Of a DNA stretch of 39,072 bases, positions 9,801 through 18,288 are shown piece by piece. Positions within the stretch are counted from its first letter, which is position 1; the number at the start of each line of letters is the position of its first letter. Origin of the DNA: Phycisphaerae bacterium (GTDB taxonomy: Bacteria; Planctomycetota; Phycisphaerae; UBA1845). The notes beneath the pieces were generated by a model, which saw only the letters and a list, made by a program, of their open reading frames with translations, did no database searches and was not told the DNA's origin. The translations under genes were made by a program, and so were the position numbers. The DNA lies in NCBI GenBank assembly GCA_020056715.1, contig JAGVHG010000183.1:1-39072 (forward strand), in the 5' to 3' direction.

Positions 9801-10459
9801 CCGATCCGGACGGCATTGTCCCAACAACCGAGATCGACTGGTTTCCCGACTCCGCCGCCCACCGCTTCGAGGAGTTCGTCGGCGTGGCGTGGCCAGGAAG
9901 ACCCTCACCCCAGCCCTCTCCCGAAAGGGGCGAGGGGGCATTGCTGGAGGAAAACCTGAAGTTCGTGGCCGACAGTCTCGGCGCGAAAAACGGCGAGTCG
10001 CCGCGCGAGACGATCCGTCGCTACTTCGCCGACGGATTCTTCAAGGATCACCTCAAGACCTACAAACGCCGCCCGATCTACTGGCTGTTTACCAGCGGCA
10101 GGCTCGGAGCCTTCCAATGCCTCGTGTACTTGCACCGCTACAACGAGGGCACGCTTGCCCGGATGCGCACGGAATACGTGATCCCGCTTCAAGGCAAGAT
10201 CAAATCTCGGATCGAACAGTTGGAGGGCGATAAGCCCAAGGCGACTTCAGCCGCACATCGTCGCCGGGTCGAGAAAGAGCAGGACACGCTCCGCAAGCAC
10301 CAAGCCGAGCTGCTCAAGTTCGACGAGAAGCTCCGCCACTACGCCGACCTACGCATCAAGCTCGATCTCGATGACGGTGTGAAGGTCAATTACGGCAAGT
10401 TCGGCGACCTGTTGGCCTGCGTGACGCAGGTGTGCGGCAAGGCGGAGGATGACGAGTGA
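6818..10459 (+). CDS. pglX: BREX adenine-specific DNA methyltransferase PglX
   Basis: BREX site-specific N6-adenine methyltransferase (1213 aa), which marks host DNA and is also needed for defence. SAM-binding motif I is DPACGSGH at residues 305-312, and the catalytic N6-Ade motif NPPY is at 517-520. The C-terminal half would carry target recognition. GTG start at 6818 overlaps the brxC stop. The TGA at 10457-10459 touches the pglZ ATG. Odd feature: around residues 1028-1041 the reading frame runs through a REP-like palindrome (9902-9936) that encodes a Pro/Ser-Pro-rich insert 'PSPQPSPERGEG'. The frame is kept, so the gene is probably still functional. Full length for the family. Confidence 0.94.
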   Translation: MNRGKLKNYAPLARREFIQAVTDRAAFFGLTKDKIDPITVQGDVAIIEGRPFPRAVAEKRRRLEERIRRQGFEQVMEAVAYTWFNRFVAIRYMELHGYLDHGYRVLSHPDAAKSAPEIVEHAEHVELRGLDKRKVIDLKLDGSKEAELYRMLLIAQCNALHKAMPFLFERIDDETELLLPDNLLHSDSIIRKLVNEIDEADWQQVEIIGWLYQFYISEKKAEVIGKVVRSEDIPAATQLFTPNWIVKYLVQNSLGRQWLATYPNSPLKKKWEYYIEPAEQTPEVLAQLAEITPTSLNPEELTIMDPACGSGHILVEAYDLLKDIYLERGYRLRDIPRLILTRNVYGLEIDDRAAQLAAFALMMKARADDRRVFDGDVQPNVVAIQESNGLNVNAIVQAFTEKRVTDESFPTPGEFGFMVAERAPLFAQATTAVPAAADEKIAADLKALLALFENAKTYGSLITIPPELAKRLPALAQAVEAARADANLAVQHAARIASGFVMTALLLAKQYDAVVANPPYMTSDYMPRLLKDFVEAAHDVKRTDLYAVFLARGLTFTSQRRVLSMITRDSWLFLPTFEGLRLSVLGHRSLLSLAHLGPQAFDTIGGHVVQTVMFSLLPDRISSYRSTFYRLVDGDHTDKQTGLLARNCQHVLSQSEFERIPGSPMAYWVSDATRAAFAANHPISKMADIREGIHTGNNDRFMRFWWEVDAGKFSDSEDSIESIDRHQKKWIPYNKGGVIRKWYGNNEYVIAFDRAVRDEMKQCKGHVRPSQHLYFREGATWSDVGSGFFCVRYYPSGFLFDGKGMAVVSPRIWYLLGLMNSVVFQHLAEIVMPTLNYKSGTVKKLPYVEPSDDNIVELNARRAVVIVKRDWDAQERSWQFMAHPFVGTSRTDDLVTSLASIQSAMRQAHEELLRIEEANNRYFLDRFGLAMELPTVPGAEQLTIDAGSSDVLVRRLMSYAVGCAMGRYSLDKPGLIYANSGNEGFDPSQYKTFPADPDGIVPTTEIDWFPDSAAHRFEEFVGVAWPGRPSPQPSPERGEGALLEENLKFVADSLGAKNGESPRETIRRYFADGFFKDHLKTYKRRPIYWLFTSGRLGAFQCLVYLHRYNEGTLARMRTEYVIPLQGKIKSRIEQLEGDKPKATSAAHRRRVEKEQDTLRKHQAELLKFDEKLRHYADLRIKLDLDDGVKVNYGKFGDLLACVTQVCGKAEDDE
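9902..9936. repeat. REP-like palindrome inserted in frame in pglX
   Basis: A 35-bp imperfect palindrome beginning CCCTCACCCC and ending GGGGCGAGGG, with a short CCGAAAGG centre. This is the widespread 'SPQPSP' extragenic palindrome type, which normally lies between genes. Here it sits inside pglX without breaking the frame, adding about 12 residues near the C-terminal part of the protein between 'GVAWPGR' and 'ALLEENLKF'. Confidence 0.75.
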
Positions 10460-13095
10460 TGGACACCGCCAAGATCGAATCCGCACTTTGCAAGCTGTTC
10501 CACGAAGAGGGACAACGGATCGTCTTCTGGAACGACCCCGACCACGAGTTCGACATGTTCCTTTCGGCCATCGCGATCGACGGCGTCAACGTCCTGCGGC
10601 TGGACCAGATCGGAGCCTTCGAAGCCAAGATTAAGCTGGAACGAGAGGATCCGACGGGCAAGTACCTGATCTACTCGGCCAGTGAGGAGCCGGAGTACGA
10701 GAAGGACTGGCTGCTGGATATCCGGCTATACAGCCGCAGCTTCCGGGCGGATCGAGCGTCCATGATCCTGTCCGAACTGGGGCTTGCGCAACAGCAGCTT
10801 CGCCAGCACATCGCCGATCGACGGAAGTTCTTCGACAACAAGGACCGTCTTCGGAAAATCAAGGAACTGGTCGCGGCTGATGACACGGATGCCGACCTGG
10901 ACCGCAAGATGCTGGCCGTAGTAACGAAGGCCGAGCAGCCGGAATTTTTTACGATCGTCCGCACCGTCTTCCATGATTACCTCGAAGGAAACCGTAACGG
11001 CCAGGTCGATCTGACCGTGACGCCGCCAGCCTGGGAACAGGTCGAGAAGTACGACCTAGACGAATCGTTTTGGTCGATGGTGAAGGCGAACTTTGGCTAC
11101 GACGAGCAGAGTCCGACGCTCCGCAACTTCCTCATCCGGCTTCTCGTCACCGATTTCGCTCATCATTCCAAAGGCGACATATCCACCGCCCTTGAACATT
11201 TGGTGCTTCCAAGAAGTGGCCGAGCCAACACCGTCGTATGTTTGGCGCAATGGCGAGACAGCAGCAGCAAGGGGGCAAGCTACGACGCGCTTTCGGCCGT
11301 GGTGGCCGAAATCATCAGCATCCAGGACCTCGTTCAGGGGTACGAAGTGGAATCGCTGCGTGACGTGATGACCTTCCTGGAAATTGAGAAGGCCATCATG
11401 AGCGGCCTGCGGGATCGTGTGATGGCCACTGCAGCGACGATCAAGGCCGAGGAGATCCGGCAGATCGCCAGGCGCAGGCAATCCGGCCACTGGGCCGCGG
11501 CCTCGGCGGCCACGGGGTCGGACGTTCCGCGGTCTGCCATTAGCGCCGTGTACGATGCACTCGTCGCGGCGGCCGAGTTTCTGGAGTTCCGCAACCGGCA
11601 TCAGAGCGGATTCGACTACGAAACGCCGGCCGCGATGTTTAGGGCTTACGAGACCGAACTTTTCCGTTTTGATCAGCTCTACCGCCTCTTCTGCGAGTCG
11701 GCGGACAAGGCCGAAGCCACACAATGGGATGTGTTGAAGAAGCTCCGGGAACAGATCGAGCCTGCCTACGCCAACTGGTTCTTGGGCACGCTTGCTCTCT
11801 CGTGGGGCAAGTTCGTGGATCCGCATAGCTCGACAGGACTGCTGACGAAGTGGCAGATTGCCGAGGTCGCCAACCAGCATCGGTTCTATGAAGGGTGCGT
11901 GCAGCCACCACTGAATGAGGGTGAGAACCGTCGAGTGTTTGTCATTATCAGCGATGCGTTCCGCTACGAGGCTGCGGAAGAGCTGACGGCTCAGTTGAAT
12001 GGCAAGTACCGGTTGCAAGCGGATCTAAGTTCGCAATTGGCCGTGTTGCCGTCCTACACCGCGCTCGGTATGGCCAGCCTCCTGCCGCGAAAAACGCTGG
12101 CATATAAGGCCACGGGGGAGGTGCTGGTCAATGGCAAACCGGTGGCCTCTTTTGATCAACGGAACGAGATTCTGGGCACCGTCAACGGCATGGCCGTCAA
12201 GGCTGATGAACTTACGGCCCAGAAGAAAGAGGAAGGCCGGGAGTTCATCAAGGGCAAACAGGTTGTGTACATCTACCATGACACGGTGGACGCTGTCGGC
12301 GACAAGCAGGCGAGCGAAAAGGACACCTTCCTGGCGGTGCGCCGCGCCATCGATGAGCTCGCCGCGTTGGTTTGCTACATCGTCAACAACCTGAACGGCA
12401 ATCACATTCTCGTGACGGCCGACCATGGCTTTTTGTTTACCGAGTCGGCTCCCGGAGAGACGGACAAGAGCGCCATCAACTTCAATCCTGAAGGAACCGT
12501 GATAGCCAAAAAACGTTACCTGCTCGGCCACAACCTGCCCGACTCCGACCTGGCATGGCACGGAAGAACGGCCGTAACCGCAGGCGCCGCGGGAGACATG
12601 GAGTTCTGGCTGCCTCGTGGGCTGAGCCGCTTTCATTTCACCGGCGGCGCCCGATTCGTCCACGGCGGGGCAACCTTGCAGGAAGTCGTCGTCCCAGTGG
12701 TGCTCGTAAAGCACCGCAAGGACAAGGGTGCTCGCGACGAGACGAAGATCACGACCGTGACTGTGCATGTGCTGGGATCCAAACACAAGATCACTGCGTC
12801 GCGGCACCGCTTCGAGTTGATCCAGATGGAACCGGTCAGCGAGCGGGTCAAGGCCTTGACCTTGCGTGTGGCCGTGTACGAAGGGGCCGAGCCGGTAACG
12901 AACGTCGAGACGATTGCGTTCGACAATGCGTCCGGCAACATGGACGAACGAAAAAAGTGGGTCCAGTTGGTGCTAAAGGACCGTCAATACGACAAGAGGA
13001 CGCTTTATCGACTGGTGCTCCGCGATGCCGCAACGGACGTGGAGCATCAAAGCGCGGAAGTGACAATTGATAGGGCCTACGGCGATGACTTCTAA
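10459..13095 (+). CDS. pglZ: BREX alkaline-phosphatase-superfamily protein PglZ
   Basis: PglZ-family protein (878 aa) of the alkaline phosphatase superfamily, a defining BREX component. Metal-binding signatures are seen at 'VIISDAFRYEAAEEL' (Asp499) and 'VTADHGFLF' (Asp655, His656). The N-terminal opening 'ALCKLFHEEGQRIVFWNDPDHEF' is typical of the family. ATG at 10459 overlaps the pglX stop (TGATG). A GTG codon at 10456 gives one extra residue and is less likely. The 3' end overlaps brxL by 11 bases. The enzymatic substrate in BREX is not settled. Length fits type I PglZ. Confidence 0.93.
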   Translation: MDTAKIESALCKLFHEEGQRIVFWNDPDHEFDMFLSAIAIDGVNVLRLDQIGAFEAKIKLEREDPTGKYLIYSASEEPEYEKDWLLDIRLYSRSFRADRASMILSELGLAQQQLRQHIADRRKFFDNKDRLRKIKELVAADDTDADLDRKMLAVVTKAEQPEFFTIVRTVFHDYLEGNRNGQVDLTVTPPAWEQVEKYDLDESFWSMVKANFGYDEQSPTLRNFLIRLLVTDFAHHSKGDISTALEHLVLPRSGRANTVVCLAQWRDSSSKGASYDALSAVVAEIISIQDLVQGYEVESLRDVMTFLEIEKAIMSGLRDRVMATAATIKAEEIRQIARRRQSGHWAAASAATGSDVPRSAISAVYDALVAAAEFLEFRNRHQSGFDYETPAAMFRAYETELFRFDQLYRLFCESADKAEATQWDVLKKLREQIEPAYANWFLGTLALSWGKFVDPHSSTGLLTKWQIAEVANQHRFYEGCVQPPLNEGENRRVFVIISDAFRYEAAEELTAQLNGKYRLQADLSSQLAVLPSYTALGMASLLPRKTLAYKATGEVLVNGKPVASFDQRNEILGTVNGMAVKADELTAQKKEEGREFIKGKQVVYIYHDTVDAVGDKQASEKDTFLAVRRAIDELAALVCYIVNNLNGNHILVTADHGFLFTESAPGETDKSAINFNPEGTVIAKKRYLLGHNLPDSDLAWHGRTAVTAGAAGDMEFWLPRGLSRFHFTGGARFVHGGATLQEVVVPVVLVKHRKDKGARDETKITTVTVHVLGSKHKITASRHRFELIQMEPVSERVKALTLRVAVYEGAEPVTNVETIAFDNASGNMDERKKWVQLVLKDRQYDKRTLYRLVLRDAATDVEHQSAEVTIDRAYGDDF

Positions 13096-15139
13096 CGAAA
13101 AGCCAATTGTAATCGATACGACCCTCGACGATTTGCTGAACCGGCACTTCGCAGGCAAGGTGGTTCGCAAGGACCTCACGAAGCTGGTCAAGGAAGGCGC
13201 CAACGTCCCGGTCTACGTTCTGGAGTATCTGCTGGGCCAACATTGCGCTTCTAACGATGAGGTCGTCATCCGCGAAGGACTCAAAACGGTCAAGGAGATT
13301 CTCGCGAACAATTACGTTCGTCCGGACGAGGCTGAGAAGGTCAAGTCGATCATTCGGGAACGGGGAAGCTACAAGATCATCGACAAAGTCACCGTAAGCC
13401 TCAACGAAAAGCGGGATACCTACGAGGCACTGCTGTCCAACCTTGGTGTGAAGGGGGTGGAGGTCGATAGCGGCACGGTCAAGAAGTACGAGAAACTTCT
13501 GGTCGGCGGCATATGGTCCATCGTCACGCTGCATTACTTCTTCGAGGAGGGCCAAAAAGGCTCTCCTTTCCTTATTCGCGAGCTCAAGCCCATTCAAATG
13601 CCGGGCATGGACATGGAGGAATTGTTCGAGGGGCGGCGTGCGTTCTCGGAAGAGCAGTGGATTGATGTGCTCTTGCGCTCAACCGGGATGGAGCCAACGA
13701 ACTTCAGCCCGCGGGTGAAATGGCATCTACTTGCCCGGATGGTGCCGTTGGTTGAGAACAACTTCAACGTCTGCGAGCTTGGCCCACGCGGTACGGGTAA
13801 GAGCCACATCTACAAGGAGATCAGCCCGAACAGCATCCTCATCTCCGGCGGCCAAACAACGGTCGCGAATCTTTTTTACAACATCGCCCGCAGAACCATC
13901 GGACTGGTGGGCGTTTGGGATGTGGTCGCCTTTGACGAGGTTGCGGGGATCTCGTTCGCCGACAACGACGGCGTCCAAATCATGAAGGACTACATGGCAT
14001 CTGGATCGTTCGCCCGCGGCCGTGACTCCATCAGCGCCCACGCCGCGATGGTCTTCGTGGGCAACATCAATCAGCCCGTGGATACGCTGGTAAAAACAAG
14101 CCATTTACTAGCCCCATTCCCGGACACGATGATCGATTCGGCTTTCTTCGATCGTTTTCACGCCTACGTCCCCGGGTGGGAAATTCCGAAGATGCGGCCC
14201 GAGTTCTTCACCAACCAATACGGCCTAATCGTAGACTACCTGGCCGAGTTCATGCGGGAGATGCGGAAGCGCAACTTTGGAGACGCAATCAACAAGTATT
14301 TCAAGCTCGGCCGCGACCTCAACCAACGCGATACGATTGCTGTCAAACACACGGTGTCCGGCCTGCTGAAGCTGCTCTATCCGCACGAGGAGTATCACAA
14401 GGATTCCGTCCAACGCTGCCTTGAATACGCTCTTGAGGCGCGCCGCAGGGTCAAGGAGCAACTCAAAAAGATCGGCGGGATGGAGTTCTTCGACGTCCAT
14501 TTCAGCTACATCGATCAAGAGACTCGCGAGGAAAAATTCATTAGCGTTCCTGAACAAGGCGGCGGAACACTGATCCCCGACGGGCCACTCAATCCCGGGG
14601 TGCTGCACACGGTTGCAACCGGGAACGGTCGAATGCTTGGCCTGTATCGAATCGAAACGCAGGTGACGGCAGGTAGCGGGTCGCTCAAAATGTCAGGCGT
14701 GGGATCGAGTGGCGATGCGAAAGAAGCGATCAAGGTCGGTTGCGATTACTTTCGTGCAAACGGGTCGCGAGTCAGTGCGTCGATCAAGACCAGCGACCAC
14801 GACTACCACCTACACGTTGTTGAGCTGCAAAACACCGGACCCACCGGGGCAATGACTCTTGCGACATTTGTAGCCCTTTGCTCGGGTGTGCTCGGCAAGC
14901 CGGTGCAGCAACAGATGGTGGTTCTCGGGAGTATGAGCCTGGGCGGAAGCGTCATCCCTGTGGAAAACCTCGCCGAGTCCTTGCAGGTGGCGTTCGACGC
15001 TGGCGCAAAGAGGCTGCTGCTTCCGATGGCAAGCGTGAAGGACATTCCGACCGTCCCCGGTGAACTGTTCGCCAAATTCCAGACGAGCTTTTACGCTGAT
15101 CCGACGGATGCTGTGTTCAAGGCGATGGGTGTTCAGTGA
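13085..15139 (+). CDS. brxL: BREX AAA+ Lon-like protein BrxL
   Basis: BrxL (684 aa), the AAA+ protein that distinguishes type I BREX, required for defence. Walker A GPRGTGKS at residues 233-240 and Walker B VVAFDEV (Asp284) are intact. The C-terminal 170 residues have a Lon-protease-like fold pattern ('NTGPTGAMTLATFVAL', 'GSMSLGGSVIPV', 'AGAKRLLLPM'). The Lon catalytic Ser position reads T-G (GPTGAM), so no Ser-Lys dyad is evident and peptidase activity is doubtful. ATG at 13085 is chosen over a TTG at 13067. It overlaps the pglZ stop by 11 bases. It is the last BREX gene; 79 bases separate it from the next gene on the same strand. Confidence 0.92.
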   Translation: MTSNEKPIVIDTTLDDLLNRHFAGKVVRKDLTKLVKEGANVPVYVLEYLLGQHCASNDEVVIREGLKTVKEILANNYVRPDEAEKVKSIIRERGSYKIIDKVTVSLNEKRDTYEALLSNLGVKGVEVDSGTVKKYEKLLVGGIWSIVTLHYFFEEGQKGSPFLIRELKPIQMPGMDMEELFEGRRAFSEEQWIDVLLRSTGMEPTNFSPRVKWHLLARMVPLVENNFNVCELGPRGTGKSHIYKEISPNSILISGGQTTVANLFYNIARRTIGLVGVWDVVAFDEVAGISFADNDGVQIMKDYMASGSFARGRDSISAHAAMVFVGNINQPVDTLVKTSHLLAPFPDTMIDSAFFDRFHAYVPGWEIPKMRPEFFTNQYGLIVDYLAEFMREMRKRNFGDAINKYFKLGRDLNQRDTIAVKHTVSGLLKLLYPHEEYHKDSVQRCLEYALEARRRVKEQLKKIGGMEFFDVHFSYIDQETREEKFISVPEQGGGTLIPDGPLNPGVLHTVATGNGRMLGLYRIETQVTAGSGSLKMSGVGSSGDAKEAIKVGCDYFRANGSRVSASIKTSDHDYHLHVVELQNTGPTGAMTLATFVALCSGVLGKPVQQQMVVLGSMSLGGSVIPVENLAESLQVAFDAGAKRLLLPMASVKDIPTVPGELFAKFQTSFYADPTDAVFKAMGVQ

Positions 15140-15218
15140 ACCAAGGTTGGACTTTCATTGGAGGTTGTTTCTCACCACGATCGTTCGAGACGACCTCCGG
15201 GTATCCGAGAGTGACTTC

Positions 15219-17015
15219 ATGGAACTGAAACTCACCGACGCTGGCAGCCAGTTCTGCGTGGCGAGCTCGTTTGCCGGGTCTCTCGTAGGCGTTCATGAAA
15301 AAGCGTTCCAGGTGCAGACAGGAATCGGCCTTCTGAGCATGGTCATGAACCCGTCAACACGTGTGACGCGGATGGGCAGCGAGGTCGTCTGCGAGGGCAT
15401 CACGCCGGTCGAGCACATGCTCGCGGCCGCCAGGGAGGCGCTCGGCGGCCACGTGATGGGGCGGCTCGTTGCCTACAAGGACGGGCATGCCCCACAGGAG
15501 CGTGCGTTCCTGCTCTGCACCGAACTCGTGTTGCAGGGGCCAACCGGGCTCGAGGCCGTCTACATGACGCCCGGATTCTGGGTGGAGCAAGCCAGTGCCT
15601 TGGGGGCATGGTGGCACGATTGCGCACGTGACCACGAGTACGGCGGGTACTTCACGAACATCGGCCAGTGTGGAGAGCTTCTGGACGGGCCTGATGCCTT
15701 CGACAAGTGGGGGTACATCGTGTCACGCACCGTATATGCGCTGGCCACGGCCTTCTCCCTCACGGGCAACAAGGATCTACTCGACAGCGCCAAGCAAGGT
15801 TGCGCGTTTCTTCTGGACCGTGCTACCTTCAGGCAGTCCGGCCACGCCTTTTTCCACACGCGGATGGATCGGCAGGGACGGCGGCATTCGGATGATGTCG
15901 ACGTCGTCAATATCTTCACGCAAATCTACGCCCTGACGGGACTAATTGCCTATTATGATGTGTCACGCGATTCGGCAGTCGGCCAGCGCATTGTGGACGG
16001 CGTCCGCGCGCTGCTTAGCATCTTCCTGGACACTGAGCACGGTGGATTCTTCGATGCGGTCTCTCACGGGACGCTTCGGCCAATCGCGGGCATGACGGAC
16101 AGCAAGTCGTTCAACAGCATCGTCGATCCACTCAGTGCGACGTTCTTCTTCCTGGCGAACAGCGGGCTTGGTGCACGTTGTCCGGAGACGGATGGCCTCA
16201 TCGATGCGCTGTGTCGACTCATTATTGAGCACTTCGTAGTCCCGGCCGAGCGATTTATCCAGGAAATCTTCGATCGTTCGTGGCATCCCCGGGAGCCTTC
16301 ATGGCGCAATCCGTACAACACGCCGTACCAAGCAGCCGAAGTAGGGGCCAACTTGAAGACCGCATGGGTGCTGCTTCGTGGCATGGCGGAAACGCACGTG
16401 GACTCTAGAGGAGCAACACTCACGCATGTCCGACGTATCCTAGAGAATTTGAGAGCAACTGGCGCCTGGGATCCCCTGCGCGGTGGTTGGTTTGCCCGCG
16501 TGGAGCGGGCAGGTGCGTTTAACGCCCCGGGCCGGCACATGTGGCACACCAACAAGATCTGGTGGCAACAAGAAGAAGGCATCGTCGTTCACTTGCTCGC
16601 CTACCTCTCGATGGGCGATCAGACGTATCTGGAAACCGCCCAGCTTGGTATTCGGTTCTGGCTGACCTATTTCGTGGATTCCGTCAATGGGGGGGTGTTC
16701 GACACGGTGTCGATTGATGGAGATCCCGTGGTGCGTCAGAAAGGGTGTTGGCTGAAGAGCGGCTACCACGAGCTGGAGCTGGCTCGCTACGTCTACGTTT
16801 ATCTGAATGCGCTGCAGGATGGGGTTGTATCCTTGTATTCCGCTTATCGCCCGGATGTCGACTTTGCGGCCTACCGAACAATACCCGCACGGATTCCTGG
16901 GGCCGCGTGGGCTGTCGTGGACCAGCGCGTCGTGGACGACGGCGTGCTGAGGACGCAGTACCGTCTGCGCTGGGTCGTCCGACAACTGCAGAGAGGCGGC
17001 CATGAAGACCGATAA
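15219..17015 (+). CDS. AGE-superfamily (alpha/alpha)6-barrel protein, epimerase/hydrolase-like
   Basis: A 598-residue protein with sequence typical of the N-acylglucosamine 2-epimerase (AGE) superfamily: repeated 'HEYGGYFTNIG', 'KWGYIVSRTVYALATAF', 'LLDSAKQGCAFLLD', 'HAFFHTRMDRQGR', 'TEHGGFFDAVS' and 'KTAWVLLRGMAE' segments, each an aromatic-rich helix turn of an (alpha/alpha)6 barrel. The first 110 residues precede the barrel and I do not recognise them. No signal peptide is seen, so it is probably cytoplasmic. ATG at 15219 has a GAGAG ten bases upstream; the frame is open further back into brxL, but that extension overlaps brxL coding sequence. The gene overlaps the aminotransferase by 14 bases. 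Members isomerise or hydrolyse sugars or related compounds; the substrate cannot be told. Confidence 0.7.
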   Translation: MELKLTDAGSQFCVASSFAGSLVGVHEKAFQVQTGIGLLSMVMNPSTRVTRMGSEVVCEGITPVEHMLAAAREALGGHVMGRLVAYKDGHAPQERAFLLCTELVLQGPTGLEAVYMTPGFWVEQASALGAWWHDCARDHEYGGYFTNIGQCGELLDGPDAFDKWGYIVSRTVYALATAFSLTGNKDLLDSAKQGCAFLLDRATFRQSGHAFFHTRMDRQGRRHSDDVDVVNIFTQIYALTGLIAYYDVSRDSAVGQRIVDGVRALLSIFLDTEHGGFFDAVSHGTLRPIAGMTDSKSFNSIVDPLSATFFFLANSGLGARCPETDGLIDALCRLIIEHFVVPAERFIQEIFDRSWHPREPSWRNPYNTPYQAAEVGANLKTAWVLLRGMAETHVDSRGATLTHVRRILENLRATGAWDPLRGGWFARVERAGAFNAPGRHMWHTNKIWWQQEEGIVVHLLAYLSMGDQTYLETAQLGIRFWLTYFVDSVNGGVFDTVSIDGDPVVRQKGCWLKSGYHELELARYVYVYLNALQDGVVSLYSAYRPDVDFAAYRTIPARIPGAAWAVVDQRVVDDGVLRTQYRLRWVVRQLQRGGHEDR

Positions 17016-18288
17016 GTCTGGAGCATTCCTGGATCGACTCTCACGGCTTGTGCCCGGCGGCGCAAACTCCAATGCACGTTGCGGCAGTGGGTTGGCGATT
17101 GCGCGTGCTGAAGGTGCAAGACTCATCGATCTGGACGGCAATCAATATATAGACTATGTACTTGGATTTGGGCCGATCATCCTAGGCCACGCAGACTCTG
17201 TCGTGCACGAGGCGGTGTGTGGTGCCTTGCGGCGCGGGACAACGTACGCTTTCTCTCACGAACTCGAATTGGAGTTGGCGGAGCGGATCGTCACGCTCTG
17301 CCCCTCTGTCGAGGCGGTGCGGCTGTGCAATTCAGGTAGCGATGCGGCTGATACGGCGTATCGCCTCGCCTGCGCCCATACCGGCGCCGTGGGTGTCATC
17401 AAGATGGAGGGCGACTACCACGGCTGCGTGTGGCCCTTGCTCCACGATGTGCCCGGCTTTGACGTGTCAGGACCGGTTCGAAAGCCCCGTCCCGCATGTC
17501 GTGGCATTCCGGAAGCGGTGTCGCACCTGGTCCACACGGTACCATTCAATGATGTCGAGGCATTGGCTCAGGTACTCGATGAACATCGGAGAGAGATCGC
17601 GGCAGTCTTCATGGAACCGATCCTCGGCAACACGGCAGCCATCATGCCCCTACCGGGCTACCTTGCGGATGTGCGCGAGCTGTGCGACAGACACGGGGTC
17701 GTTCTCGTGTTCGACGAGGTGAAGACCGGGTTTCGCGTTGCGCTGGGAGGAGCGCAGGCGCTGTTTGGAGTGCACAGTGACCTGACCATGCTGGGGAAGG
17801 CGATCGCAAACGGGTTTCCCCTGGCGGCGCTCGGGGGGCGGCGTGAACTCATGGAACTGATTGGTCCGGGTGGTGTGCATCACTGCGGTACGCATTTTGG
17901 CAATGTACCGTGCACCGCCGCCGCCAACGCGACCCTGACCCGGCTTCAGGCGAGTGACTACACATCCATAGAACGACGAGGGAGAAAGCTGGCTCAAGGA
18001 ATCTGCGACATCTTGGCGGATATGGGCGTGCAGGGCAGCTGGCACGGCACCGGCGCGATGTTCGGCATCACGATTGGGTCGAAACCACCGAATGACTACC
18101 GATCCTGGTGGATGGAGACGGACAGGCTCGCGTGGATGGAGGTCGGTGCCAAGTTGCGGAACCTGGGCATCCTCGTAGATGGCTTTATTGGTTTGTTCTT
18201 CCTGTCGTTCTCGCACACGGACGAAGATGTGCTTCACACGCTCGTGGCGTGCCGCGAGGCGGTGCAATGTCAATGGAACGCAGAGTAG
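17002..18288 (+). CDS. Class III PLP aminotransferase, glutamate-1-semialdehyde aminomutase-like
   Basis: PLP-dependent fold type I enzyme (428 aa) of the class III aminotransferase family. It is closest in pattern to glutamate-1-semialdehyde 2,1-aminomutases and related secondary-metabolism enzymes. Seen: 'LIDLDGNQYIDYVLGFGP' (41-58), 'NSGSDAADTAYRLA' (cofactor phosphate region, 110-123), 'VFDEVKTGFR' with Asp238, and the Schiff-base Lys266 in 'LGKAIANGFPLAALGG'. ATG at 17002 overlaps the upstream gene by 14 bases, and the stop lies 22 bases into the next gene. This suggests one operon and perhaps one pathway. It differs from housekeeping HemL in context (no haem genes nearby), so a role in making a modified sugar or amino compound is as likely. 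Confidence 0.8.
   Translation: MKTDKSGAFLDRLSRLVPGGANSNARCGSGLAIARAEGARLIDLDGNQYIDYVLGFGPIILGHADSVVHEAVCGALRRGTTYAFSHELELELAERIVTLCPSVEAVRLCNSGSDAADTAYRLACAHTGAVGVIKMEGDYHGCVWPLLHDVPGFDVSGPVRKPRPACRGIPEAVSHLVHTVPFNDVEALAQVLDEHRREIAAVFMEPILGNTAAIMPLPGYLADVRELCDRHGVVLVFDEVKTGFRVALGGAQALFGVHSDLTMLGKAIANGFPLAALGGRRELMELIGPGGVHHCGTHFGNVPCTAAANATLTRLQASDYTSIERRGRKLAQGICDILADMGVQGSWHGTGAMFGITIGSKPPNDYRSWWMETDRLAWMEVGAKLRNLGILVDGFIGLFFLSFSHTDEDVLHTLVACREAVQCQWNAE

Noticed and set aside
11056-12018. 320-residue minus-strand open frame inside pglZ
   Set aside because: Antisense shadow; pglZ motifs are clear on the other strand.
13067-13084. TTG start giving BrxL six extra residues
   Set aside because: ATG at 13085 is a better start and gives the common short overlap with pglZ.
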